DNA of 46,520 bases, taken from positions 1-46,520 of the forward strand of contig JAZLKM010000057.1 of the NCBI GenBank assembly GCA_045597645.1, written 5' to 3'. Each line of letters opens with the position of its first letter. The stretch's first letter is position 1. Shown piece by piece: positions 32,030 to 40,921 of this stretch. The translations under genes and the position numbers were made by a program. This DNA is from JAKSSE01 sp045597645. GTDB taxonomy: Bacteria; Bacillota; Clostridia; Lachnospirales; Lachnospiraceae. Below the pieces are notes generated by a model, which saw only the letters and a list, made by a program, of their open reading frames with translations, had not been told where the DNA came from and did not search any database.

Positions 32030-32695
32030 ATGCCATCGATATCCGGAGCATGGGAGGCAGCGCTCGCTGCTGAATTTAGAAAAGATTATTACAAGGAGCT
32101 ATTTGCTTTTGTAAAAGAGGAATATTCTACGAGAACAGTTTATCCGCCTTCGGATGAGCTGTTCTCTGCTTTTCATTTCACACCTCTTGAAGAGGTTAAA
32201 GTGGTGGTGCTAGGGCAGGATCCTTATCACGAGCCAGGACAGGCTCATGGACTTTCCTTCTCAGTAAAGCCGGGAATTGAAATACCGCCATCGCTGGTGA
32301 ATATCTATAAGGAACTGCATGATGATGTAGGAATCGAAATACCAGATAGTGGATACCTTGAAAAGTGGGCAAGGCAGGGTGTATTGATGTTAAATACGTT
32401 GCTGACCGTAAGAGCTCATGAGGCTTTTTCACACAAGGGCAGAGGCTGGGAGCAGTTCACTGATGCAGTTATCAGGGCTGTGAATGAACAGGACAGACCT
32501 ATTGTTTTTATGTTGTGGGGGAGCCCAGCGAGGGCAAAGAAGGTGATGCTGAATAATCCAAAGCATCTCATACTTGAAGCTCCGCATCCAAGTCCACTTT
32601 CAGCTTACAGAGGTTTTTTTGGATGTAAGCACTTTTCAAAAGCAAATGAATTTTTACAGGCAAACGGAGCCACGCCGATAGACTGGCAGATTTAG
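32030..32695 (+). CDS. ung: Uracil-DNA glycosylase
   Basis: It removes uracil from DNA in base-excision repair. The 221 residues fit family 1. The water-activating loop GQDPYHEPGQAHGLSFSV carries catalytic D64. LMLNTLLTVR and VFMLWGSPARAKK are the uracil-pocket and neighbouring blocks, and the minor-groove intercalation loop HPSPLSAYRGFFGCKHFSKAN has catalytic H186. AGGAGATA precedes ATG 32030. Its TAG stop shares bases with the stop of the opposing CDF gene (TTAG at 32692-32695). Confidence 0.96.
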   Translation: MPSISGAWEAALAAEFRKDYYKELFAFVKEEYSTRTVYPPSDELFSAFHFTPLEEVKVVVLGQDPYHEPGQAHGLSFSVKPGIEIPPSLVNIYKELHDDVGIEIPDSGYLEKWARQGVLMLNTLLTVRAHEAFSHKGRGWEQFTDAVIRAVNEQDRPIVFMLWGSPARAKKVMLNNPKHLILEAPHPSPLSAYRGFFGCKHFSKANEFLQANGATPIDWQI

Positions 32696-33579
32696 AGTGG
32701 GTTGACGTGCACCATGCAGTGCTTAACGTCTTCGAAATTCTCCTCAATAGCTTTGTGCACAGCCTCCGCAATGGCGTGGGTTTCATACAGTGGCTTATTG
32801 CCATCTGCACTTATCTCAACGTCAACGTATATTTTCGAACCAAAAAGTCTGGTGTTCAGTAGGTCTAGTCGCTGCACTCCGTCAATTGCGAGAATGCTGG
32901 CTCGCATTGCTTTTTCGACCTCCTCCGGACATGACTTATCTACAAGCTTGTCAGAAGCATCCCTGAAGATATCTACAGCTGCCTTCAAGATGAAGATACA
33001 AATTATAATTGAAGCTATACTGTCTCCAAGAGCAAAGCCAAGCCGGCTTGCACCTATACCAATGAGAGCACCTACAGATGAGAGTGCATCAGACCGGTGA
33101 TGCCAAGCATCAGCTCTTAGTGCATCAGACTTTATAACTTTCGCAACGCTGTTTGTGTAGTGGAACATCCATTCCTTTACGACGATTGACACAGCTGCGG
33201 CAATTAGAGCAATAATTCCGGGTGTGACATTTTTCGTATAGTCGTTATGTATAATAGATGCTAATCCGCTATATCCAACGCCAAGACCAGTGGCAGCTAA
33301 AAGTGTAGCAAGTACTATTGAAGCCATGGACTCGAACCGCTCGTGACCGTATGGGTGTTCATCATCTGATTGCCTTGCAGATATCCTGACACCGATTATT
33401 ACGATGAATGTGCTGATTACATCAGAGGCGGAGTGAATGGCATCTGAAATCATTGCGGCTGAATGTGACAGTATGCCAGCAATGAGTTTTCCTACAGATA
33501 GGATAATATTTACAATTATTGAGACCGTAGAGGTCTGCATGGCAAGCTTAGTGCTGCCGACTGAGTTTAATTTTTCCAT
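32692..33579 (-). CDS. Cation diffusion facilitator (CDF) efflux protein
   Basis: It exports divalent metal ions in exchange for protons. The 295-residue protein has six hydrophobic segments followed by a cytoplasmic C-terminal domain (about 210-295, ending KHCMVHVNPL). Metal-site residues appear in TM2 (SDAIHSASDV, H and D four apart) and TM5 (WHHRSDALSS, HxxxD). The cytoplasmic loop has HPYGHERFESMAS, typical of the family. Firmicute members export Zn, Mn or Fe; the HxxxD pair in both helices points toward zinc, but this is not decisive. It is the only minus-strand gene here. No Shine-Dalgarno sequence is visible before its ATG (33579), and a TATAAT sits 6 bases upstream of it. Confidence 0.88.
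   Translation of the reverse strand: MEKLNSVGSTKLAMQTSTVSIIVNIILSVGKLIAGILSHSAAMISDAIHSASDVISTFIVIIGVRISARQSDDEHPYGHERFESMASIVLATLLAATGLGVGYSGLASIIHNDYTKNVTPGIIALIAAAVSIVVKEWMFHYTNSVAKVIKSDALRADAWHHRSDALSSVGALIGIGASRLGFALGDSIASIIICIFILKAAVDIFRDASDKLVDKSCPEEVEKAMRASILAIDGVQRLDLLNTRLFGSKIYVDVEISADGNKPLYETHAIAEAVHKAIEENFEDVKHCMVHVNPL
32704..32730. other. Hairpin near the ung/CDF convergent stops
   Basis: GACGTGCAC (32704-32712) pairs with GTGC (32719-32722) and ACGTC (32726-32730), with a TTA bulge and a six-base loop. It lies in the CDF 3' end, just past the ung stop. No T-tract follows on either strand, so terminator function is doubtful. Confidence 0.2.
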
Positions 33580-33585
33580 ATGAAC

Positions 33586-33591
33586 ATTATA
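33586..33591 (-). promoter_or_regulatory. -10 box for the CDF gene, possibly leaderless
   Basis: Read on the minus strand, TATAAT spans 33591 to 33586. The gene's ATG begins at 33579, about where transcription should start. No convincing -35 box was found 16-18 bases upstream (TTTTAT is the nearest). Confidence 0.45.
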
Positions 33592-33622
33592 GGACTTGGT
33601 GGGAAAAAATAAAATCTAATCT

Positions 33623-33651
33623 TTGATGCTAGCGCCACCAAAGGCTAGAAA
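33623..33651 (+). promoter_or_regulatory. Candidate addBA promoter with inverted repeat in spacer
   Basis: TTGATG (33623-33628) and TAGAAA (33646-33651) are 17 bases apart and match four of six consensus positions each. CTAGC (33629-33633) and GCTAG (33644-33648) form an inverted repeat across the spacer, overlapping the -10 box. The start of transcription would be near 33658, leaving a leader of about 17 bases. Confidence 0.4.
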
Positions 33652-33674
33652 CTGCTGATTAATCGGGGGTGAAT

Positions 33675-36600
33675 ATGTCATTTAGATTTATTCTAGGCTC
33701 TTCAGGAGCAGGAAAAAGTACATATCTCGTGAATGAAATGATTGAGAGGGCGACGAAGGAACCTGATAAATCATTTCTTTATATTGTCCCTGACCAATAC
33801 ACGATGCAGATGCAAAAACAGATGGTTATGGCTAGCCCTAATAAGTGCATTATGAACATTGATGTGCTGTCGTTTGGCAGACTGTCCCACCGCATACTGG
33901 AAAATGAGGTGGATGAGCGCAGTATCTTAGATGATACAGGGAAAAATCTTCTCATTGCCAGAATAGGACGAGAGCATGTGAAGGAACTTCCTGTCATAGG
34001 AGGAAAGCTAAATAGACAAGGCTATATACACGAAGTTAAGTCGGCAATTTCAGAATTTATGCAGTATAGCATAGGTGCAGCTGAACTCGAGGGCATGATT
34101 AACTTTGCAAAGGAGAATCATAGAGAGGCGCTGGCAGGAAAGCTTACAGACCTTGGAGTTATATACAAATATTTCCTTGAGGAAACAGGGGAGAGATTCA
34201 TAACTACAGAGGGACGACTGGGCGTACTTAAGGACAAAATCCTGTCGAGCCAGCTGGTGCGAGAGGCGAATGTGGTATTCGATGGTTTTACCGGATTTAC
34301 TCCTGTTCAGATGCAGGTAATTGCAAGCATTCTAAAGGTTGCATCTGACGTATCGTTTTCAATCACAATGGATATGGCTGGAGCGAAGTCTCTGGGAAGC
34401 TATGCTTCGGAGGAGGATTTGTTTGCACTGGGACATAGGACGGCGAGGGCTGTACGAAAAGTGGCAGGTAGCTGCGGAGTAATCGAGGAGAGACCTGTGC
34501 TTGTAGCTCCTGATGAGCTGCCCAGATTTTCAAAGTCCCCTGATATAGCGCATATTGAAAAGAGCTTATTCAGGCAGGGCACTATGTCTAAATATGTGCA
34601 GGGAGCGCCTAACGTATCGATAAATGCATGTAAAAGCATGCGCGATGAGCTGGGGTGGCTCAGTGGAAAAATCAGAACTATGGTTTTGCGTGAGGGATAC
34701 CTGTATAGAGACATCGCAGTAATCTGTGGAAATCTGGAGAGTTATAAGGAGAGTATAAGAAGAGAATTCGAGCGGACGCAGATTCCGTGCTTCATAGATA
34801 GCACGTATTATCTTAACCACAATGCTTGTGTGGAGCTCATGCGCAGTGCCATGCGGGTGGAGCTATCTGACTATTCATATGAGTCAGTATTTAGATTTTT
34901 GCGAGCAGGAATAGATATACCGGGGATTTCACAAGAAGACATAGATCGTCTCGAGGACATAGTAGTAGAGCTTGGTATCGATAGAAAATATCGATGGAAA
35001 AAGGAGTGCCTTGGAATAGAGAACCATGAACAGTCTGAGCTGCTAGAACGCTGCAGGCTCGTTGTTATGAATGTGCTTGGAGGCTTTGAGAAGAAAAGCA
35101 AGGCTGTGTCGGAGCATATAGACGCCCTTTATCAGTTTGTACTTAAGGTTAACCTTGAGCAGCAGCTATTAGATATTTCAGCTAAGGCGGCGGAGAATGG
35201 AAATCATGCGGTAGAGACTGAATATCGCCAGATTTATGCCAAAATAATGGGGCTTTTAGAGCAGATTTATAATATATCAGCTCAGGAGACCTGCAGCCTG
35301 AAGGAATTTGTGGAGGTATTCGAAGCGGGAGTAGGTGAGCTTCGAATTGGAGTCATTCCACAGGGGGCAGATGGCGTCATGGTGGGTGATATTGAGCGAA
35401 CCAGATTGAAGCAGGTCAAGGTACTCTTTTTCATAGGAGTCAACGATGGGAATATTCCTAGAAGTACCAATAAGAGTGGCATCATATCTGATCTGGACAG
35501 GCAGTTGCTGCAGGAGGCAGGGGCTGCCACAGGGCTAGACATTGAGCTTGCGCCTACACCAAGAGAGCTTATGTATAGGCAGAGACTATATCTGTATCTG
35601 AATCTGACTAAGCCGTCGGAGAGACTGTTTTTATCTTATATAAATATGAATCAGACAGGTGAATCGATGCTGCCGTCGTATCTGATTAAAGTGATAACAG
35701 ATATGTATGAGAGCCTAGAGATTAATGCTGTCGATTACGTTGGGGCGGATGTGAGTGATATATATCAGTTCGACGATGCCATGGGAGTACTGGCTAGGGA
35801 ACTGTCCGAATATGCGCTAGGAACAGTGGGTAGCGAGGATAAAAAAGCGCTTGCTGCAGCATTGTATGAGATAGGACTTAGCGACCAGGGATACAAGGTC
35901 ATCTGCGATACGTTGACTCGGGCAGCATTTTTGCGCTATTCAGGTACTAAGCTGGGAAGCGAGCTGGCCAGGGCAATATACGGTACCGCACTTAAGGGGT
36001 CTGTGACCAAATTTCAATCATATGCGGAATGTAAATATAAGTTTTTCCTAAATTATGGTTTAGGTCTTAGCGCCAGAGGAAGTGCGGATATTACCGCTGC
36101 TGACATTGGCAGTATGCACCACAAGCAACTTGAGATATTCGAGAAGGCAATTGTTGACCAGGGACTTGATTGGACCAGCCTCGGGGATGAGGATTTATCC
36201 CGCCTGTTAGAGCAGGCTTATCAGGAGCTTTTGAGTCAATATTCATATAAACTGGAAAAGACAACTGGCCGCAACAGCTATGCCGGTCAGAGGTCAAAAC
36301 GAATCGTGGCAAGGACTGTTCGTATTCTTGCAGAGCAGCTGCGACGCGGCCAATTTGTGCCGGCCGGTATTGAAGAAAAATTTGCAGCAACACTGCCTAT
36401 TGATGGTGCTGGCAAAGAGGGGGCAAATATATCACTTGGCGGCGTCATAGACAGAAAGGATATCTGCAAAAAGGACGATGATACCTACGTAAAAATAATA
36501 GATTACAAATCATCATCGAAGGATTTTGAACTGGATAAACTGATGGATGGCACTGCATTACAGCTGCCGCTTTATATGGACTATGCAGTATCAAGATACG

Positions 36601-37091
36601 GAGCTAATGCGCATCCTGCTGCGATGTTCTACTACACGATGAGTGATCCTATTTTAGATAAGACAGAGAGCACTTCTACAAAGGAAGGATTCGACCAGCA
36701 GATGCTGAGCGATCTGAAGATGACAGGAATTGTAAATTCAGATGCTAATGTGTTACCTCTTCTGGACGCCGAGCTTGAGGGTGGTAAGAAATCTGACATT
36801 GTAAAGGTGAAAAGAGGAGCCTCTAATCTCATCAGTGAAGAGGATTTTAACACAGTGACAGAGTATGCTAAGTACAAGGCTTCTCAGATAGGAAAAAGCA
36901 TCCTGGAGGGCGATGTTACCTGCGCACCTTTGTCTAGTGACTGGGATAGTGCCACAGGAAAATATGGGGCCTGTGAGTATTGTGATTATGCAAATGCATG
37001 TGGATTCTATTCAAAGATTCCAGGCTATGAATGCACGCCGGCCAGGAAGAATAGCACTATTGAAGACTTAAAGAACGAAATGGAGCAGTAG
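33675..37091 (+). CDS. addB: AddB, ATP-dependent helicase/nuclease subunit B
   Basis: With AddA it processes double-strand DNA ends for recombination. ATG 33675 has CGGGGGTG directly upstream; a GTG at 33669 is part of that site. The 1138-residue protein starts with a Walker A motif (GSSGAGKSTYL) and has helicase-like domains with other motifs degenerate. The C-terminal nuclease domain contains VIDRKD and KIIDYKSS. Four cysteines suited to the AddB 4Fe-4S cluster are present: C786 in AECKYKFFLNYGL and C1100, C1103 and C1109 in CEYCDYANAC. The CX2CX5C spacing matches characterised AddB. addA starts at the next base after the stop. Confidence 0.94.
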   Translation: MSFRFILGSSGAGKSTYLVNEMIERATKEPDKSFLYIVPDQYTMQMQKQMVMASPNKCIMNIDVLSFGRLSHRILENEVDERSILDDTGKNLLIARIGREHVKELPVIGGKLNRQGYIHEVKSAISEFMQYSIGAAELEGMINFAKENHREALAGKLTDLGVIYKYFLEETGERFITTEGRLGVLKDKILSSQLVREANVVFDGFTGFTPVQMQVIASILKVASDVSFSITMDMAGAKSLGSYASEEDLFALGHRTARAVRKVAGSCGVIEERPVLVAPDELPRFSKSPDIAHIEKSLFRQGTMSKYVQGAPNVSINACKSMRDELGWLSGKIRTMVLREGYLYRDIAVICGNLESYKESIRREFERTQIPCFIDSTYYLNHNACVELMRSAMRVELSDYSYESVFRFLRAGIDIPGISQEDIDRLEDIVVELGIDRKYRWKKECLGIENHEQSELLERCRLVVMNVLGGFEKKSKAVSEHIDALYQFVLKVNLEQQLLDISAKAAENGNHAVETEYRQIYAKIMGLLEQIYNISAQETCSLKEFVEVFEAGVGELRIGVIPQGADGVMVGDIERTRLKQVKVLFFIGVNDGNIPRSTNKSGIISDLDRQLLQEAGAATGLDIELAPTPRELMYRQRLYLYLNLTKPSERLFLSYINMNQTGESMLPSYLIKVITDMYESLEINAVDYVGADVSDIYQFDDAMGVLARELSEYALGTVGSEDKKALAAALYEIGLSDQGYKVICDTLTRAAFLRYSGTKLGSELARAIYGTALKGSVTKFQSYAECKYKFFLNYGLGLSARGSADITAADIGSMHHKQLEIFEKAIVDQGLDWTSLGDEDLSRLLEQAYQELLSQYSYKLEKTTGRNSYAGQRSKRIVARTVRILAEQLRRGQFVPAGIEEKFAATLPIDGAGKEGANISLGGVIDRKDICKKDDDTYVKIIDYKSSSKDFELDKLMDGTALQLPLYMDYAVSRYGANAHPAAMFYYTMSDPILDKTESTSTKEGFDQQMLSDLKMTGIVNSDANVLPLLDAELEGGKKSDIVKVKRGASNLISEEDFNTVTEYAKYKASQIGKSILEGDVTCAPLSSDWDSATGKYGACEYCDYANACGFYSKIPGYECTPARKNSTIEDLKNEMEQ

Positions 37092-40000
37092 ATGGCGGTA
37101 GAATTTACTGAAGATCAGAAAAAGGTAATAGAGACAAAGGACAGAAATATACTGGTATCTGCAGCAGCGGGCAGTGGAAAGACACAGGTGCTGACACAGA
37201 GGATTCTTAGGACTATCTCAGATACAGAGAATCCTGTGGATATTGATCATATGCTGGTGGTTACCTTCACGGAGGCGGCAGCAGCAGAGATGAAGGAGCG
37301 TATTTCCAAGGCTATATCTCAAAAACTGGTGGCAGAGCCAGGTAATGCACATCTGGCGCGGCAGAATGTACTTATACACAGGGCATTTATAACAACCATA
37401 GATTCATTCTGTAAGTATGTAGTGGATAATCATTTTGGCGAGATAGGAATAGATCCCGGCATGAGGATCCTTGATGGTGGTGAGCAGGAGCTGATTATGA
37501 GGCAGGTCATTGCCGACATGTTTGAGGAGTACTACACCCTGGATGAAGGTGATGAGTCAGCCCGTATGAAAAGAGAGGGGTTTTTATATTGCGTTGAGGC
37601 ATTGTCTGACTATGGAGATGATACTGCGCTCAAAGATTTAGTTTTGAAAATCTATGGGTCATCCCAGAGCTTTCCCTGGCCCGATGAGTGGCTTTCTACG
37701 GCTGTAATGGATTACAAATCCAGCAGCATGTCGGATTCAGCATGGCTGAGATACTTGCTGGATGATGCGAAAATGACATTGGACGGAGTAGTGGCATACG
37801 AGATGGCTGCACATAAGCTTGCATGCCAGGAAGCCGAGCTTGTCACTTTGGAGTCTTTTTTGAATAATGAGCTGGAGGATATGATTGGCATTGCGGATAT
37901 GCCTATCTTTGATGACCAGCTTCAAGTCTACACGGAGCTCTCACATAGAATACGTGAATATGCGTTTAAGAAGCTGGACGCAGGCAGAGGTCTGTCTGAT
38001 GAAGCAAAGGAGCAAAAAGAGGTGGCAAAAAAGTGGAGGGATGCCGCCAAGAAATCATTTCAGGATCTAAGGGACAACTATTTTAGTGATTCGCCTGCGA
38101 AAATAATGGAGCAGATGGAATCAGCAGGTCACCTTCTGGAGCTAATAGTGGAGCTTGTACTGGAGTTTGGCCGTCGCTTTGCTGAAAAGAAACTGGACGA
38201 GGGTGTAATGGATTTTTCCGACATGGAACATTTTGCCCTTAATATTTTGGTCAAAAGGGACTCTGGCAAAAGCATCCCTACGGCAACAGCGTTAGAGCTT
38301 AGTGAATGGTTCCATGAGATAATGACTGATGAGTATCAGGACTCCAACAGCGTGCAGGAGGAAATACTCGACGCTATATCTGGTGAGTCAAGAGGCGTTC
38401 ACAACCGATTTATGGTTGGAGATGTGAAGCAGGGAATATATAGATTTAGAAAAGCAAGGCCACAGATTATCCTGGATAAGATGCAAACTTATACTTTAGA
38501 TGGAGCGGATAACAGGCGGATTGACTTAAAGCAGAATTTCAGAAGTCGCAGTCAAGTATTGGACATTGTGAATGATATTTTCCAGGTGGCAATGCGCCCA
38601 GAGGTAGGAGGAGTGACCTATGACGAGGCTGCAAGACTTAATCTGGGAGCAAGCTATTATACTGTAACAGATGAGACCGATGAGCTGTATAAGCCTCAGC
38701 TTATGCTACTTGAGCTACCGGATGCTGACAGCCAGGCTGCAAGAGAAAAGCAGGCAGAATATATAGCGGGACTGGTGGAGCAGTATGTTGGTAAGCTTCT
38801 GGTATCGTCGGAAGAAAAAGATGAAAATGATAGAAAGCTTCTTCGGCCGGCGAGATATTCAGACATAGCTATACTATACAGATCAGTGAGAAAGAACGCA
38901 TCAGCGCTTACAGAGGCATTTGCCAGAAAGCAGATACCTCTATATATAAACACATCTGGCGGTTATTATGCGTCTATTGAGGTGGCGCAGGTGATTGATT
39001 ACCTCAGAGCACTGGACAATCCCAGACAGGATATTCCGCTGTTTACAGCTATGGTATCACCTATGGGGGGATTTTCTGACTCTCAAATAGCTATGGTTCG
39101 AGCAAAATGCAGTGAGGGTTGTCTTTGGGAGGTTATCAATAAGTATGCAAATCAGGATGATGGCGATGAGAAACTCAAAGAGCAGTTGCAAAAATTTATA
39201 GCCAGGGTAAACGAATACAGGGCTTTGATAACCATTGAGTCAGTGCAGCATATTATTGGTAGAATATATGACGATTCTGGCTATCTGAACTACGTAGAGG
39301 CGATGCCAGATGGTGTATCAAGACGAGCTAATGCAGAGCTTCTACTTCAGAAGGCCGGGAGCTTTGAGGAGAATGGCGGGGGCAGTATTTTCTCATTCAT
39401 AAAGTACATAGAGCATCTTAAGATTGTCAATAAGGACGAGGAGGAGACCGGTATAGTAGACGCCAATGCGGACGTAGTCAGGGTATTCACAATACATGGC
39501 AGTAAGGGCCTCGAGTATCCTATATGTATAGTGGCTGACGTATGTGCGCAGATTAATAAAAGAGATAGCAGCGCCAAATTCATGATAGATATGGATCTGG
39601 GAGTTGCTATTAAACATATTGATCCAAGGGCACGACTTAAATCCGATACTCTGTTGCGACAGGTTATTGCCAGAAAAAACGATGTAGATACTAACGGCGA
39701 GGAACTAAGACTTTTATATGTTGCAATGACACGTGCGCAGGAGAAGCTTGTGCTGGTGGGAACTACCAAAGACGCCCAGGCGGACATCGAGTACTGGAAG
39801 AGAATGTGGGATTTTTTTCCACAGGGAGTTCCAAGTGCAGATATAGCGGATGCGGGCAGCTATATGGATTTTATAATGATGGGGCTAGAGTCTCGCAGTG
39901 AAGACATCACTGTAATCACCTGTGAAGATATGCAGGACATGGAGATTGATAGTGTGGTTGAGGCTACACAAAGACAGATGGATGTTATAACGCCATCGCC

Positions 40001-40811
40001 TGATATGCTAGGTCAATCAGAGCTTGTAGACATATTGCTTGAACAGTTTGATATGAAATATGCCAGTCCGCAGCTTTCTGGATTAAAGACAAAGTGGTCG
40101 GTGTCAGAACTTAAAGCTATGGATTATGAGGCTGCAATCGAGAAAGAGACAAGATTGGCACAGCTGGATAGCCAGGCTGAGCCTGATAGCGAATGGGGAT
40201 TAGACCTCGATGTTCAAAGAGACGATGCATCGCATGGGGAACCTAAATCATATATCCCCAGCTTTGCAAGAAAAGAAGGTGAGAATGGACCGGTGGGCAC
40301 AGATTATGGTACTGCTCACCACAGAATAATGGAGCTTTTGGACCTTTCAAGGGCTCAGTCTGTAGATGATATAAAGAATCAAGTAACTGATTTTGCAGGA
40401 AATGGACTTATTCCAGATAGCTATAATGATATTATCTCATATTCGAAAATCCTGGGCTTTGTCACCTCAGATCTGGGACAACGAATGATGAAAGCGCAAA
40501 AAGCAGGACTTCTTCATGTAGAGCAACAGTTTTTTTTGGGAGTCCCGGCAGATTTGGTTACGCCTGAATTAAATGTGGACGAGACAGTTCTGATACAGGG
40601 TATAATAGATGCATTTTGGGAAGAGGAGGACGGTATAGTCATTCTTGATTACAAAACTGATCGTGTGAGCAAAGTGGAGGAACTGCTGGATAGGTATGCC
40701 ACTCAGATGCGATACTATGCCAGAGCTGTAGCAGCAGGAATGGCGAGGCCTGTGAAGGAGGCGCTGTTCTATTCCTTTAAATTGGGAGAAACGGTAGCTG
40801 TAGAGTTATAG
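37092..40811 (+). CDS. addA: AddA, ATP-dependent helicase/nuclease subunit A
   Basis: This is the UvrD-like 3'-5' helicase and nuclease subunit of AddAB, 1239 residues. N-terminal Walker A is SAAAGSGKTQVLTQRIL (K30). Motif Ia VVTFTEAAAAEMKERI, Walker B EIMTDEYQDSN, RFMVGDVKQGIYRFRKA (motif III), RVFTIHGSKGLEYPICIV (motif V) and LRLLYVAMTRAQEKLVLV (motif VI) follow in order. The C-terminal RecB-type nuclease has DYGTAHHRIMELLDL, QGIIDAFWEEEDGIVILDYKTDRV with D1186 and K1188, and QMRYYARA. It abuts addB with no gap, so the two are cotranslated. No recBCD genes are present. Confidence 0.96.
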   Translation: MAVEFTEDQKKVIETKDRNILVSAAAGSGKTQVLTQRILRTISDTENPVDIDHMLVVTFTEAAAAEMKERISKAISQKLVAEPGNAHLARQNVLIHRAFITTIDSFCKYVVDNHFGEIGIDPGMRILDGGEQELIMRQVIADMFEEYYTLDEGDESARMKREGFLYCVEALSDYGDDTALKDLVLKIYGSSQSFPWPDEWLSTAVMDYKSSSMSDSAWLRYLLDDAKMTLDGVVAYEMAAHKLACQEAELVTLESFLNNELEDMIGIADMPIFDDQLQVYTELSHRIREYAFKKLDAGRGLSDEAKEQKEVAKKWRDAAKKSFQDLRDNYFSDSPAKIMEQMESAGHLLELIVELVLEFGRRFAEKKLDEGVMDFSDMEHFALNILVKRDSGKSIPTATALELSEWFHEIMTDEYQDSNSVQEEILDAISGESRGVHNRFMVGDVKQGIYRFRKARPQIILDKMQTYTLDGADNRRIDLKQNFRSRSQVLDIVNDIFQVAMRPEVGGVTYDEAARLNLGASYYTVTDETDELYKPQLMLLELPDADSQAAREKQAEYIAGLVEQYVGKLLVSSEEKDENDRKLLRPARYSDIAILYRSVRKNASALTEAFARKQIPLYINTSGGYYASIEVAQVIDYLRALDNPRQDIPLFTAMVSPMGGFSDSQIAMVRAKCSEGCLWEVINKYANQDDGDEKLKEQLQKFIARVNEYRALITIESVQHIIGRIYDDSGYLNYVEAMPDGVSRRANAELLLQKAGSFEENGGGSIFSFIKYIEHLKIVNKDEEETGIVDANADVVRVFTIHGSKGLEYPICIVADVCAQINKRDSSAKFMIDMDLGVAIKHIDPRARLKSDTLLRQVIARKNDVDTNGEELRLLYVAMTRAQEKLVLVGTTKDAQADIEYWKRMWDFFPQGVPSADIADAGSYMDFIMMGLESRSEDITVITCEDMQDMEIDSVVEATQRQMDVITPSPDMLGQSELVDILLEQFDMKYASPQLSGLKTKWSVSELKAMDYEAAIEKETRLAQLDSQAEPDSEWGLDLDVQRDDASHGEPKSYIPSFARKEGENGPVGTDYGTAHHRIMELLDLSRAQSVDDIKNQVTDFAGNGLIPDSYNDIISYSKILGFVTSDLGQRMMKAQKAGLLHVEQQFFLGVPADLVTPELNVDETVLIQGIIDAFWEEEDGIVILDYKTDRVSKVEELLDRYATQMRYYARAVAAGMARPVKEALFYSFKLGETVAVEL

Positions 40812-40827
40812 AGACTGGAAACTTCCT

Positions 40828-40856
40828 TTGACTTTTAGCCTTTCTATAACTATAAT
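40828..40856 (+). promoter_or_regulatory. Near-consensus sigma-A promoter
   Basis: TTGACT (40828-40833) and TATAAT (40851-40856) are separated by exactly 17 bases, eleven of twelve matches to consensus. It is the best promoter in the window. Transcription should start near 40863, giving a leader of about 59 bases before the HD-GYP-type gene. The leader contains no recognisable riboswitch core. Confidence 0.8.
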
Positions 40857-40921
40857 ATACTGTACGTTTATGGCTGATACTATGCCCTTTTGTAACTTAT
40901 AGAGCTATTTAGAGACATATT

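Noticed and set aside
32696..32740. Bidirectional terminator between ung and the CDF gene
   Set aside because: The hairpin at 32704-32730 has a bulge and lacks a T-tract on either strand.
40863..40921. Riboswitch (for example cyclic di-GMP) in the leader of the HD-GYP-type gene
   Set aside because: The leader is only about 59 bases and lacks the conserved core and any expression-platform hairpin.
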